Assembly: GCA_033763935.1 (NCBI GenBank)
Contig: JANRJO010000094.1
Coordinates: 22,601 to 86,600, forward strand
Direction: 5' to 3'
From: DALYJJ01 sp033763935
GTDB lineage: Bacteria; Acidobacteriota; Terriglobia; Bryobacterales; Bryobacteraceae
DNA length: 64,000 nucleotides
Below are positions 50,256 to 64,000 of the stretch, piece by piece (the first letter of the stretch is position 1; each line of letters starts with the position of its first letter). The position numbers and the translations under genes are program-made. Under the pieces are notes generated by a model, which was given only the letters and a program-made list of their open reading frames with translations, made no database searches and had not been told where the DNA came from.

Positions 50256-51665
50256 ATGCGTCTATCACCGGCAGCGGCGGAGGCGATTCGCCGCGAGAGC
50301 CTTGCCGCCTACGTGCGTGGTCCGAAAGGCGGCGTCGAGTCCGGCGGTATCTTGTACGGCCGGCAGCGGAACGGTGAGACGGAGGTGGCCATGGTCCGGC
50401 CCGTACCCTGCCGGCATGCCTTCGGCCCTGCCTTCCGGCTCTCCGACGACGAGCAGGCGGCGATGACCGCCGGCCTCCGCGCGCCTGACGGCATGGAAGT
50501 GGTGGGATGGTACCGCTCCTGCCACAGCCCCAACCGTTCTTCCCCCGATGGGCACGACGTGGACCTTCACCGGCGTCACTTCAGTAATTCCCCGGCGCCT
50601 GTGTTGCTGCTGGTTCGTCCGTCGCTGCGCGGTCCCATCGCGTGTTCGGTGTACCGCCCCGGAACGGACGCCGAAGTGCAAACATTCCACCTGGGCGCTC
50701 CCGAGGTTCTCCCACCGCCCAAGCGGAAGTCCCTGATCAGTGGTTTCGCCGCCGGCGCAGCCGCCGGTGCTCTCCTGCTGCTCTTGGTGCTGGTGACAAG
50801 GGAGGCCGACACCGGCCCGCTCCCCAACCTGGCGCCGGGCCTGTCCGTGGATGTCGAGCCGGCCGAACTCGTCGTGAAGTGGAACCGCAACGCCCCGCAG
50901 ATCCGGGAGGCAGAGTCGGGGGCGGTCATCGTCGAGGACGGAGCGCTCGGAAACAGCATCCCGCTGCAGCGCGAGGATCTTCTCCGCGGCTTTCTGGCCC
51001 TCGCGCGGCGCTCCTCGGAGACAACCCTGATCCGGCTTCGGTTGAACGTCCACGGCCGCACCACCGAGGAGACCGCCCTGGTTGTCACTCCACCGCGGGA
51101 GCCCGCACTGGCGGCAGCGATGCTGCCCGCCGCCCCTCTCCCAGCCCCCACGAAGGCGGCCGAACCGCGCGCCCGGTCGGTGAACCGTTCCGGCGATCCG
51201 CCTGCCCGCCCGGCTCCCCCCGCCGAGCCGCTGATGAGCGTCGAGCGACCTTCCGCGCCGCAGCCGAAACTGCTCACTCACTCCGGGCGGCTGGTGTGGA
51301 CCGGGAGCCTCGAACCGGGCCAGGTGCTCGAACTGTTCGATGGACGGCCCTCGCGCGGTGAACTCAATGGGGCGCTACCGGAGCGCCTGACTCGCGTCAC
51401 CGCGTGGCCGGCCGAGCGCGGGCGCGTCGGAGTCGTCGTCCACTCTCCGGAGTTCCTCTACGACGAGCCGCCTTCGAAAACGAACGGTTGGACAAACCTC
51501 CGATTCCGCTTTGACCCACAGACCTCCAGCGAGATTGAGGTGATCGAGCGCCCCTCCGCCGCCAACGGGTGGCGGGCCCGGATTCGCAATGGCTCCAAGC
51601 CGGCGTCGATGCTCTACCTCCAGTGGGAGGGCCTTCGCGAGGAGACCGGGACCGTCGGCCAATAG
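50256..51665 (+). CDS. Membrane protein with degenerate JAMM/MPN domain
   Basis: 469 residues. Residues 1-150 form a Mov34/MPN/JAB-type fold: the catalytic Glu position is Glu28 in GGVESGGILYG, and the metal site segment reads GWYRSCHSPNRSSPDGHDVD (84-103). In active JAMM proteases this segment is G-W-Y-H-S-H-x(7)-S-x(2)-D; here the first His is Arg and the second is Cys or shifted by one residue. Metal binding is therefore doubtful. A single transmembrane helix lies at about 160-181 (GFAAGAAAGALLLLLVLV). The rest (about 185-469) is predicted extracytoplasmic, Pro/Ala rich in the middle, with Ig-like beta segments. Similar MPN-membrane proteins exist in Acidobacteria; function is unknown. The stop is directly adjacent to the stop of the convergent PDZ gene. 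Confidence 0.78.
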   Translation: MRLSPAAAEAIRRESLAAYVRGPKGGVESGGILYGRQRNGETEVAMVRPVPCRHAFGPAFRLSDDEQAAMTAGLRAPDGMEVVGWYRSCHSPNRSSPDGHDVDLHRRHFSNSPAPVLLLVRPSLRGPIACSVYRPGTDAEVQTFHLGAPEVLPPPKRKSLISGFAAGAAAGALLLLLVLVTREADTGPLPNLAPGLSVDVEPAELVVKWNRNAPQIREAESGAVIVEDGALGNSIPLQREDLLRGFLALARRSSETTLIRLRLNVHGRTTEETALVVTPPREPALAAAMLPAAPLPAPTKAAEPRARSVNRSGDPPARPAPPAEPLMSVERPSAPQPKLLTHSGRLVWTGSLEPGQVLELFDGRPSRGELNGALPERLTRVTAWPAERGRVGVVVHSPEFLYDEPPSKTNGWTNLRFRFDPQTSSEIEVIERPSAANGWRARIRNGSKPASMLYLQWEGLREETGTVGQ

Positions 51666-52730
51666 CTAGCGCTTCAGCACCATCGCGCCGGCCCTTGCCG
51701 CACCCCGTTCCTCGCCGTTCCAGTTCACCCGCGCACCTTCCCACTGCGGAGGAACGTCGATGGTGAGCGCCGCCACACCGCGCGTCACCACCAGGATCTC
51801 CTTGGAGTCGGCCAGGTACTGCGCGCGCACCCGCGCCGTAAAGAGTTCTTCACGCTTGGGCACCACCGTCCGCGTCTCCAGCCGCCGCCGCTCGCCGCCG
51901 CGCTGAATCATCGCCACCACCGGCTTCTCCTCCACCATCTCGTCCATCAACGACTGGTAGCCGTGAGCATCGCTGATCGGTTTGCCATCGAGAGCGAGGA
52001 TGCGGTCATCCAGCTTGAGCGGGCCCTTGTATTCGGGCGGCAGCCAGGCGACGAGGATTCCGGGACCAGGGGCAGCCTGACTGTAGCCGAAAGGGCCGAA
52101 GGCGAGCGAGGCGCCCGCGCCTGGAACGATGCGCGAGGTGGTGACCGCGTCGTTCCGCTGCGCCGGGTCCAGCGCCTGGAGCGTCACCCAGTAGCAGCGC
52201 CCGAAGGCGGTGTTGCCGGTTTCGCAATCGGCTGTCTCCGGATAGGAGTCCAGGCGCGAGGCGCCCAGCTGAGCCAGGTCCGCCGGCCCCGAACGGACGG
52301 GAAAACCGGCGTTCGCCAGGCGCGTGACGGCGTCGTCGGGGTCCACCCAGTAGACCGGGACCAGCGCTGCGTTGGCGGCGAAGAGGCGGTTCGTCTGGAT
52401 CGCGGGGCGCGCCGAGCCGCCAATCGCGAGTACCGCCGCAAACAGGTGCGGTACCCGCGAGGCCGCGTAGGCCGCCATCCACGCATCATCGGCCGCGGCG
52501 ATGAGGTAGGTCCGGGGCGTGAAGGGGCGCTTGGCAAGCATCTCTTCGAGCGCCTTCAGGCCCCGATCCCCGAGAGGCGCCGGATCCGGCGCCACCACCT
52601 CCCACCCGGCCTGCCGCACCGCCGCTGCCAGCTTCTCCCGGCCTTCGGGCGGCGCCAGAACCACGGCCACCGGTGCCGGTTCGGCTTGCAGAAGGCATGC
52701 GGACAGCGCCGCCAAAAAGAGTGCTTTCAT
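51666..52730 (-). CDS. Secreted protein with PDZ domain
   Basis: 354 residues with a signal peptide (MKALFLAALSACLLQA). Residues about 20-215 have the look of an alpha/beta fold (PVAVVLAPPEGREKLAAAVRQAGW, 20-43; AAVLAIGGSARPA) but lack a catalytic triad I can recognise. Residues about 225-300 are a PDZ domain with the LDDRILALDGKPISDAHGYQSLM segment. A short C-terminal beta segment ends VRVNWNGE-like. I do not recognise a full-length family. An AT-rich TTTATAATG stretch directly upstream of the start could hold its -10 box. Confidence 0.72.
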   Translation of the reverse strand: MKALFLAALSACLLQAEPAPVAVVLAPPEGREKLAAAVRQAGWEVVAPDPAPLGDRGLKALEEMLAKRPFTPRTYLIAAADDAWMAAYAASRVPHLFAAVLAIGGSARPAIQTNRLFAANAALVPVYWVDPDDAVTRLANAGFPVRSGPADLAQLGASRLDSYPETADCETGNTAFGRCYWVTLQALDPAQRNDAVTTSRIVPGAGASLAFGPFGYSQAAPGPGILVAWLPPEYKGPLKLDDRILALDGKPISDAHGYQSLMDEMVEEKPVVAMIQRGGERRRLETRTVVPKREELFTARVRAQYLADSKEILVVTRGVAALTIDVPPQWEGARVNWNGEERGAARAGAMVLKR

Positions 52731-53124
52731 CTTTCTTTATAATGAGTTTAGCGTGGATGCCAGAGGCACAGATTGCGTGCCCCGGAGCGCTCCTGCTACC
52801 GCAGCAATTGCGTCTTCAAGCCTCTGACGCCAGTGGGAGGTGCGCCCGTTGCAAGCGCCCCCGCCAAGCCCGGAATCGGCGGCCAACGGCGATCCCGGGA
52901 GGAGTCGGTTGCGCGTTGTGCCTTTTCGTTTACAAGACGCTTGGCAACCTCAGCTTCACCGAGGACTTCTCGCCCACCGCCGAGGGGACCTTTGCCGCTG
53001 CCAGAGCGGGCATCGCTGCTGCTGACCGCCATAGGGTTGCTCGCCGTTGCAACGACTCGAGCGCGCCGCTCTCACTCCTGAGCCTCACCGTGCGCCCGCG
53101 ACGTGCTCATCGTCGCATCGCGCA
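52731..53124. other. Intergenic stretch without a convincing gene
   Basis: The region between the PDZ gene start and the DUF5615 toxin gene contains the first copy of a 60-base repeat (52794-52853). Several short G+C-rich open frames occur on both strands, but none has a Shine-Dalgarno or recognisable similarity. No rplK (ribosomal protein L11) sequence can be found here, although it would be expected somewhere upstream of rplA. Confidence 0.6.
52794..52853 (+). repeat. 60-base repeat, copy 1
   Basis: This stretch is about 85 per cent identical to 53878-53939 in the same orientation. The core is GCAATTGCGTCT...CAAGC, a TGACGCC block and AGTGGGAGGTGCGCC. It contains the palindrome GCAATTGC. 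Together the two copies bracket the DUF433/DUF5615 pair. Confidence 0.75.
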
Positions 53125-53439
53125 TCACCACGAGCAAGCCGGCCAATCGCCTTCTTGAAAGCGCTCCATCGCAAGCATCACCGAATTGTGTATTTTCCGC
53201 CGGTTGGGCTGGCGAAGTCGCACGACGAGAATCCCGTTGTGGCCCTCCACTGCGCGATATTCTGTGAAGCCTTTGTCGGTGCTGATCAGCAACCGACCCT
53301 CGGTCATCGCTAGTGTCCACAGGTCGGAATCCTCCAAGCCCTGGTCCGCTGTGCCGCGAATGTCCTTCACGTCGTGGCCTGACTCGCGCAGGTGGTCCAC
53401 CGTCATGTGCGGGATGTTCTCGTCCACCAGGACGTTCAT
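53125..53439 (-). CDS. DUF5615 PIN-like toxin
   Basis: 104 residues. The start MNVLVDENIPHMTVDHLRESGHDV and the segment LLISTDKGFTEY contain the two acidic clusters (DEN, TDKGF) of the DUF5615 PIN-like nuclease family. The end NRRKIHNSVMLAMERF is the normal last helix. These proteins pair with DUF433 antitoxins, and the matching gene lies 3 bases upstream. Presumed ribonuclease toxin; activity inferred from the family. Confidence 0.88.
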   Translation of the reverse strand: MNVLVDENIPHMTVDHLRESGHDVKDIRGTADQGLEDSDLWTLAMTEGRLLISTDKGFTEYRAVEGHNGILVVRLRQPNRRKIHNSVMLAMERFQEGDWPACSW

Positions 53440-53442
53440 CGA

Positions 53443-53691
53443 TCAGCGACCGGTGGCTTCGATGGGGGTGACCTGCTCTTCCGCCAGTTCCGCTGCGTAG
53501 TCGACGCACGCCATGATGTCTTCGCGAGACAGGGATGGGTATTCAGCCAGCAGGTCTTCGGGCGTATCGCCGTTCGCCAGCATGCGGATGATCTGGTGGA
53601 CCGGAATGCGGGTGCCTTTCACGCACGCCTGGCCATGGCAGATTTTGGGGTCGATGGAAATCCGCTCGAACGACACGCTCGCGACCTCCAT
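53443..53691 (-). CDS. DUF433 antitoxin
   Basis: 82 residues from the ATG at 53691. It shows the DUF433 helix-turn-helix pattern: ISIDPKICHGQACVKGTRIP then VHQIIRMLANGDTPEDLLAEYPSLSREDI (31-59). It probably binds DNA and neutralises the DUF5615 partner encoded 3 bases downstream. The longer open frame upstream overlaps rplA antisense and has no family features, so it was trimmed. Confidence 0.9.
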   Translation of the reverse strand: MEVASVSFERISIDPKICHGQACVKGTRIPVHQIIRMLANGDTPEDLLAEYPSLSREDIMACVDYAAELAEEQVTPIEATGR

Positions 53692-53965
53692 CCCAAGTTT
53701 ACCAGTCCTGCTCACGTCCGCTGCATGTTCCCGACGAATCGGGAACTGTAAACAGGGCACGGGTTGCCCCTGCCAGGGTCTCTCTTTGCCGCGGCGCAGA
53801 CGGCCACGAGGACCCAGACGCCAACTCGGGCCGGTGGATGCGCCCCTCACTTCCGGTTGCACAAGCCGGACTCGCCGTGCTACCGTAGCAATTGCGTCTC
53901 CAAGCATTTTGACGCCCAGTGGGAGGTGCGCCTGTTGCGCGCGCCGCTCGCACCACGGAGGATTC
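53692..53965. other. Leader region of the rplA operon
   Basis: About 274 bases between the divergent antitoxin gene and rplA. It contains the second copy of the 60-base repeat, the palindrome TGCTACCGTAGCA (53878-53890), and the rplA Shine-Dalgarno GGAGGA. No open frame of interest and no clear promoter were found. Confidence 0.5.
53878..53939 (+). repeat. 60-base repeat, copy 2, in the rplA leader
   Basis: It ends 26 bases before the rplA start and matches 52794-52853 with a handful of substitutions and two one-base length changes. The hairpin TGCTA-CCG-TAGCA at its left end is perfect here but interrupted in copy 1. Confidence 0.75.
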
Positions 53966-54670
53966 ATGGCAAAAACCCACGGCAAGAAGTACGAAGCCGC
54001 GTTCAAACAAGTCCCCGAAACGCCCGTCACCCTCGAGAGCGCCGTTCCTCTCGTTCAGAAGATCAAGTTCACGAAGTTCGACGAGACCGTGGAAGTCCAC
54101 ATGCGTCTCGGCGTCGACCCCAAGCACGCCGACCAGATGGTCCGCGGCACCGTCGTCCTGCCGAATGGCCTCGGCAAGTCAAAGAAGGTGCTGGTGATCG
54201 CCTCCGGCGATAAGCAGCGCGAAGCGCAGGCGGCCGGCGCGGACTACGTCGGCGGCGAGGACATGGTCAACAAGATCCAGTCGGAAAACTGGCTCGATTA
54301 CGACGCCGTCATCGCTACCCCGGACATGATGCGGTCGGTCGGCAAGCTCGGTAAGATCCTTGGCCCCCGCGGCCTGATGCCGAACCCGAAGACCGGCACC
54401 GTTACCAACGACGTCACCACCGCGGTGAACGAGGTGAAGGCCGGTAAGGTGGAGTTTCGCGTGGACAAGACCGGCGTGATTCATGCCCCCGTCGGTAAGG
54501 TCAGCTTTGAAACCGGCAAGCTGCTCGAGAACGCCAACACCCTGATTCAGGCGGTGCTCAAGGCGAAGCCGGCGGCGGCCAAGGGCAAGTACGTAAGAAG
54601 CGTGACGCTGTGCTCCACCATGGGGCCCGGCGTCCACATCGACGTCAACGTGTTCAACGCCCGCCAGTAG
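53966..54670 (+). CDS. rplA: 50S ribosomal protein L1
   Basis: About 234 residues from the ATG at 53966, preceded by GGAGGA at good spacing. The L1 signatures are present: KFDETVEVHMRLGVDPKHADQMVRGTVVLPNGLGK (37-71), then IATPDMM and KLGKILGPRGLMPNPKTGTV. L1 forms the stalk at the E site and, in other bacteria, represses its own operon by binding the mRNA leader. rplK, normally directly upstream, is absent and a toxin-antitoxin pair stands in its place. The longer frame reaching back to 53513 is an artefact. It is followed by rplJ after 30 bases. Confidence 0.97.
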   Translation: MAKTHGKKYEAAFKQVPETPVTLESAVPLVQKIKFTKFDETVEVHMRLGVDPKHADQMVRGTVVLPNGLGKSKKVLVIASGDKQREAQAAGADYVGGEDMVNKIQSENWLDYDAVIATPDMMRSVGKLGKILGPRGLMPNPKTGTVTNDVTTAVNEVKAGKVEFRVDKTGVIHAPVGKVSFETGKLLENANTLIQAVLKAKPAAAKGKYVRSVTLCSTMGPGVHIDVNVFNARQ

Positions 54671-54700
54671 GGCCCGGGTCAAACAGCGAGGTTTTCAGCA

Positions 54701-55228
54701 ATGAAAGATCGGGAACAAAAGAAGAAAGACTTTGAGGCCCTGCACCAGCAGCTCGAGAAGACACCGAACGTCTTCGTCACCAACTTCGAAAAGATGACGG
54801 TGGCACAGGACTTCGAGCTTCGGAAGACCATCAAGGGCACCGGCGGCGACTACGAAGTGGTGAAGAACACCATCGCCGAGAAGGCCTCGGCCGGCACCGC
54901 CGCCGAGAACCTCTTGAAGGGGATGAAGGGTATGACCTCCATCGCCTTCACGGAGAAGGATCCCGTGGCACTCGCCAAGGCGCTCACCGCCTACGCGAAG
55001 ACCAACCCGAATTTCACCTTCAAGGCCGGTATGGTTGAGGGCCGCGTGATCGATATCCGCGCCATCAGTGACCTGGCCAACATGCCGCCCAAGGAAGACC
55101 TCATTGCCAAGGTGATGTTCCTCATCAATTCCTCGGCGCAGCGGGTGGCCGTTTCGTTGAACGGCGTTGCCCGCAACATGGCGGTAGCGCTGAACGAAGC
55201 CATCAAGGAAGGCAAGTTTTCGTCGTAA
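54701..55228 (+). CDS. rplJ: 50S ribosomal protein L10
   Basis: 175 residues. The N terminus MKDREQKKKDFEAL and the core VFVTNFEKMTVAQDFELRKTIKGTG are those of L10, and the C-terminal helices (SAQRVAVSLNGVARNMAVALNEAI) provide the docking site for L7/L12 dimers. It anchors the L7/L12 stalk to the 23S rRNA. It lies 30 bases after rplA and 111 bases before rplL. Confidence 0.96.
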   Translation: MKDREQKKKDFEALHQQLEKTPNVFVTNFEKMTVAQDFELRKTIKGTGGDYEVVKNTIAEKASAGTAAENLLKGMKGMTSIAFTEKDPVALAKALTAYAKTNPNFTFKAGMVEGRVIDIRAISDLANMPPKEDLIAKVMFLINSSAQRVAVSLNGVARNMAVALNEAIKEGKFSS

Positions 55229-55339
55229 CGGTTTTGGTCGCGGGGGCCGGCTCTTCAGGGCTGCGGCCGCCGCGAGTGGGTCAGGAACAGCGCACGCGCG
55301 CGACAAACGATTTCTCGAAGAGGGAGTTTAGGCAAGACA

Positions 55340-55729
55340 ATGGCGGACGTTAACGCAATTCTCGAACAGATCAAAGGGCTGACGCTTCTCGAGGCAGCCC
55401 AGCTCGTCAAGGGCATCGAAGAGGCTTTCGGTGTCAGCGCCGCGGCGGCTGCCGTCGCGGCGGCTCCCGCGGGCGGCGGCGGTGCCGCTGCCGCGGCCGC
55501 TCCGGCAGTGGAAGAGAAGACCGAGTTCACGGTGGTGCTCACCGCCGCGGGCGCCAACAAGATCAATGTGATCAAGGCCGTCCGTGAGGTCACCAGCCTC
55601 GGCCTGAAGGAAGCGAAGGACCTCGTGGACGGCGCTCCGAAGCCCATCAAGGAAGGCGTCTCCAAGGAAGAGGCCGAGACCATCAAGAAAAAGTTCGTCG
55701 ACGCCGGCGCATCCATCGAGGTGAAGTAG
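55340..55729 (+). CDS. rplL: 50S ribosomal protein L7/L12
   Basis: 129 residues with the three parts of L7/L12: an N-terminal dimerisation helix pair (VNAILEQIKGLTLLEAAQLV), an Ala/Gly-rich hinge (about 35-55) and the C-terminal domain with KINVIKAVREVTSLGLKEAKDLVDGAPKPIKEG (76-108). It recruits translation GTPases. A GGGAG site lies 14-18 bases before the ATG and an AGG nearer. A strong terminator-like hairpin follows 27 bases after the stop. Confidence 0.97.
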   Translation: MADVNAILEQIKGLTLLEAAQLVKGIEEAFGVSAAAAAVAAAPAGGGGAAAAAAPAVEEKTEFTVVLTAAGANKINVIKAVREVTSLGLKEAKDLVDGAPKPIKEGVSKEEAETIKKKFVDAGASIEVK

Positions 55730-55756
55730 ATCTCCCGGCTCTCGAGACATCGTCTC

Positions 55757-55802
55757 GCCCCGGCTTGCCCTCACCGGTGGGCCGGGGCAGTTGTCTTTGT
55801 TT
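55757..55802 (+). terminator. Hairpin terminator/attenuator after rplL
   Basis: GCCCCGG (55757-55763) pairs with CCGGGGC (55782-55788), extended inside by CCC/GGG (55768-55770, 55779-55781). A T-rich run (TTGTCTTTGTTT) follows. In other bacteria the rplL-rpoB gap carries a partial terminator that sets the ratio of ribosomal protein to polymerase mRNA. Confidence 0.75.
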
Positions 55803-55824
55803 GCAGAGCGAACCCGGGGCTCGT

Positions 55825-55854
55825 TTGACGCCTTCGTTTCGGCTCTGTTAAGAT
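55825..55854 (+). promoter_or_regulatory. Promoter of rpoBC
   Basis: TTGACG (55825-55830) and TAAGAT (55849-55854) are separated by 18 bases. It lies just after the rplL terminator hairpin and would give rpoBC its own transcript with a leader of about 490 bases. Confidence 0.65.
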
Positions 55855-55860
55855 GGGGAA

Positions 55861-56356
55861 GATTTCTACCGGAGTAGAACCCGGACTTCAATTGCGCTTG
55901 TGATTCTTCCATCCCGCGACTCCGCCTGCGGTGGCCCGCGGTACGCAACAGGTCAGTCCCTGCGTGCCCGTGCAACAGGAGTCGTGTCTCTGCTCTCGTT
56001 CCAGACTCGTACTGTCTTCGAACCGCCGCCAGTTTCTCCTCTTTTGGCCGTACGGCTCCGCCTCCGGCCGCCATTGGTTGAGTCGCCCGCACCAGCCGGG
56101 CGTACGCGCCGCTCCGGGTGCCGCAAGGGTTCCCCTTTCCCGGGACGCGGCGTTTTCCGTTACCCGGGCTGACAGCAGCCCGTTTCTTCCGGGCACGGCT
56201 GGCCTCCACGCTGGCCGCCGTCGTCCGCACCGCGGGCAGCCGCCCGTCACCAAGGGCCAACCGGCCCAACAGCGTTTGGGCCCCGTGCCCGGACGTTCGT
56301 GTTCGTAGAGCGAACCGCAGTTTTACGCCGCGTTTGAGTTTCTCGAGGGAGTGGAC
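55861..56356 (+). other. Long rpoB leader without a gene
   Basis: About 500 bases rich in pyrimidine tracts and short G+C hairpins. The clearest is GGGCTG-ACAG-CAGCCC (56166-56181), followed by CGTTTCTTCC. The open frames in it lack start signals and similarity. It is probably an untranslated regulatory leader. Confidence 0.5.
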
Positions 56357-60667
<4,311 letters not shown>

Positions 60668-60680
60668 CCAGTAACCCGGT

Positions 60681-60725
60681 CCGCTCCTTCCCGTCGCGCG
60701 CCTGAGCCGTCGCCGGAGGGAGCGG
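60681..60725 (+). other. Stem-loop in the rpoB-rpoC spacer
   Basis: CCGCTCCTTCC (60681-60691) can pair with GGAGGGAGCGG (60715-60725) with one G-T pair, an 11-base stem around a 23-base loop. No T-run follows, so it is more likely a processing or stability element than a terminator. Confidence 0.55.
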
Positions 60726-60729
60726 TCGC

Positions 60730-60746
60730 AAGAAAAAGGTTTTCTT
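60730..60746 (+). promoter_or_regulatory. Small hairpin touching the rpoC ribosome-binding site
   Basis: AAGAAAA and TTTTCTT form a perfect 7-base stem around AGG. The Shine-Dalgarno AGGAGG (60747-60752) begins on the next base and the TTG start of rpoC is at 60758. The position suggests an influence on rpoC translation. Confidence 0.45.
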
Positions 60747-60757
60747 AGGAGGCAGCT

Positions 60758-64000
<3,243 letters not shown>

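Noticed and set aside
55888..56253. 121-codon frame in the rpoB leader
   Set aside because: No ribosome site or similarity; the region is better explained as an untranslated leader.

Overview
The window reads as chromosomal DNA of an Acidobacteriota bacterium, most likely of the Solibacter/Bryobacter branch. I infer this from the high G+C content, a PadR regulator paired with a MacB-like permease that has no ATPase (ADOP type), a VWFA-related acidobacterial protein, several DUF1080 proteins, a DUF6677 membrane protein, an SBBP-repeat protein and frequent TTG/GTG starts. There is no phage, IS element, CRISPR array, tRNA or rRNA that I can support.

Region 1 (1-7365, minus strand): the 5' part of a secreted SBBP-repeat protein; a three-gene light-signalling operon (bacteriophytochrome, Rcp1-like response regulator, REC-PAS histidine kinase); and glcEF subunits of glycolate oxidase. 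Region 2 (7410-13928): an MFS exporter convergent with a compact biosynthetic set, FkbH-carrier protein, then a GT4 glycosyltransferase, then a GT4-thioesterase fusion. No adenylation, condensation or ketosynthase domain is present. This set is the best candidate for an undescribed pathway. Region 3 (13980-19357, plus): Gfo/Idh/MocA oxidoreductase, acyl-CoA dehydrogenase, MeaB, MtnP and a GT9-like protein, all tightly packed.

Region 4 (19354-28724): a minus-strand run of secreted proteins (unknown jelly-roll-like protein, DUF1080, two tandem SxxK serine hydrolases, a winged-helix protein), then a divergent two-domain DUF1080 protein and a TonB-type receptor. Region 5 (28751-39966): flavin oxidoreductase, PadR-ADOP pair with a clear promoter/operator, VOC protein, VWA protein, GNAT, RNase HI, dienelactone hydrolase and a large multi-PAS kinase with a CTG start.

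Region 6 (40264-44576) is eroded. It holds remnants of a MacA-MacB-TolC efflux operon in about 1 kb, an RRM protein, a repetitive secreted protein, DUF6677 with a small membrane partner, and a head-to-head junction of two 5'-truncated genes (tlpA-like and mazF-like). Region 7 (44668-52730): a DUF5107-TPR protein coupled to a SUMF1-PL11 lyase fusion, a membrane protein with a degenerate JAMM domain, and a PDZ protein. Region 8 (53125-64000): a DUF433/DUF5615 toxin-antitoxin pair with related 60-bp repeats on either side, then rplA-rplJ-rplL-rpoB-rpoC. rplK is not in the window, although it normally precedes rplA. rpoC runs off the right edge.
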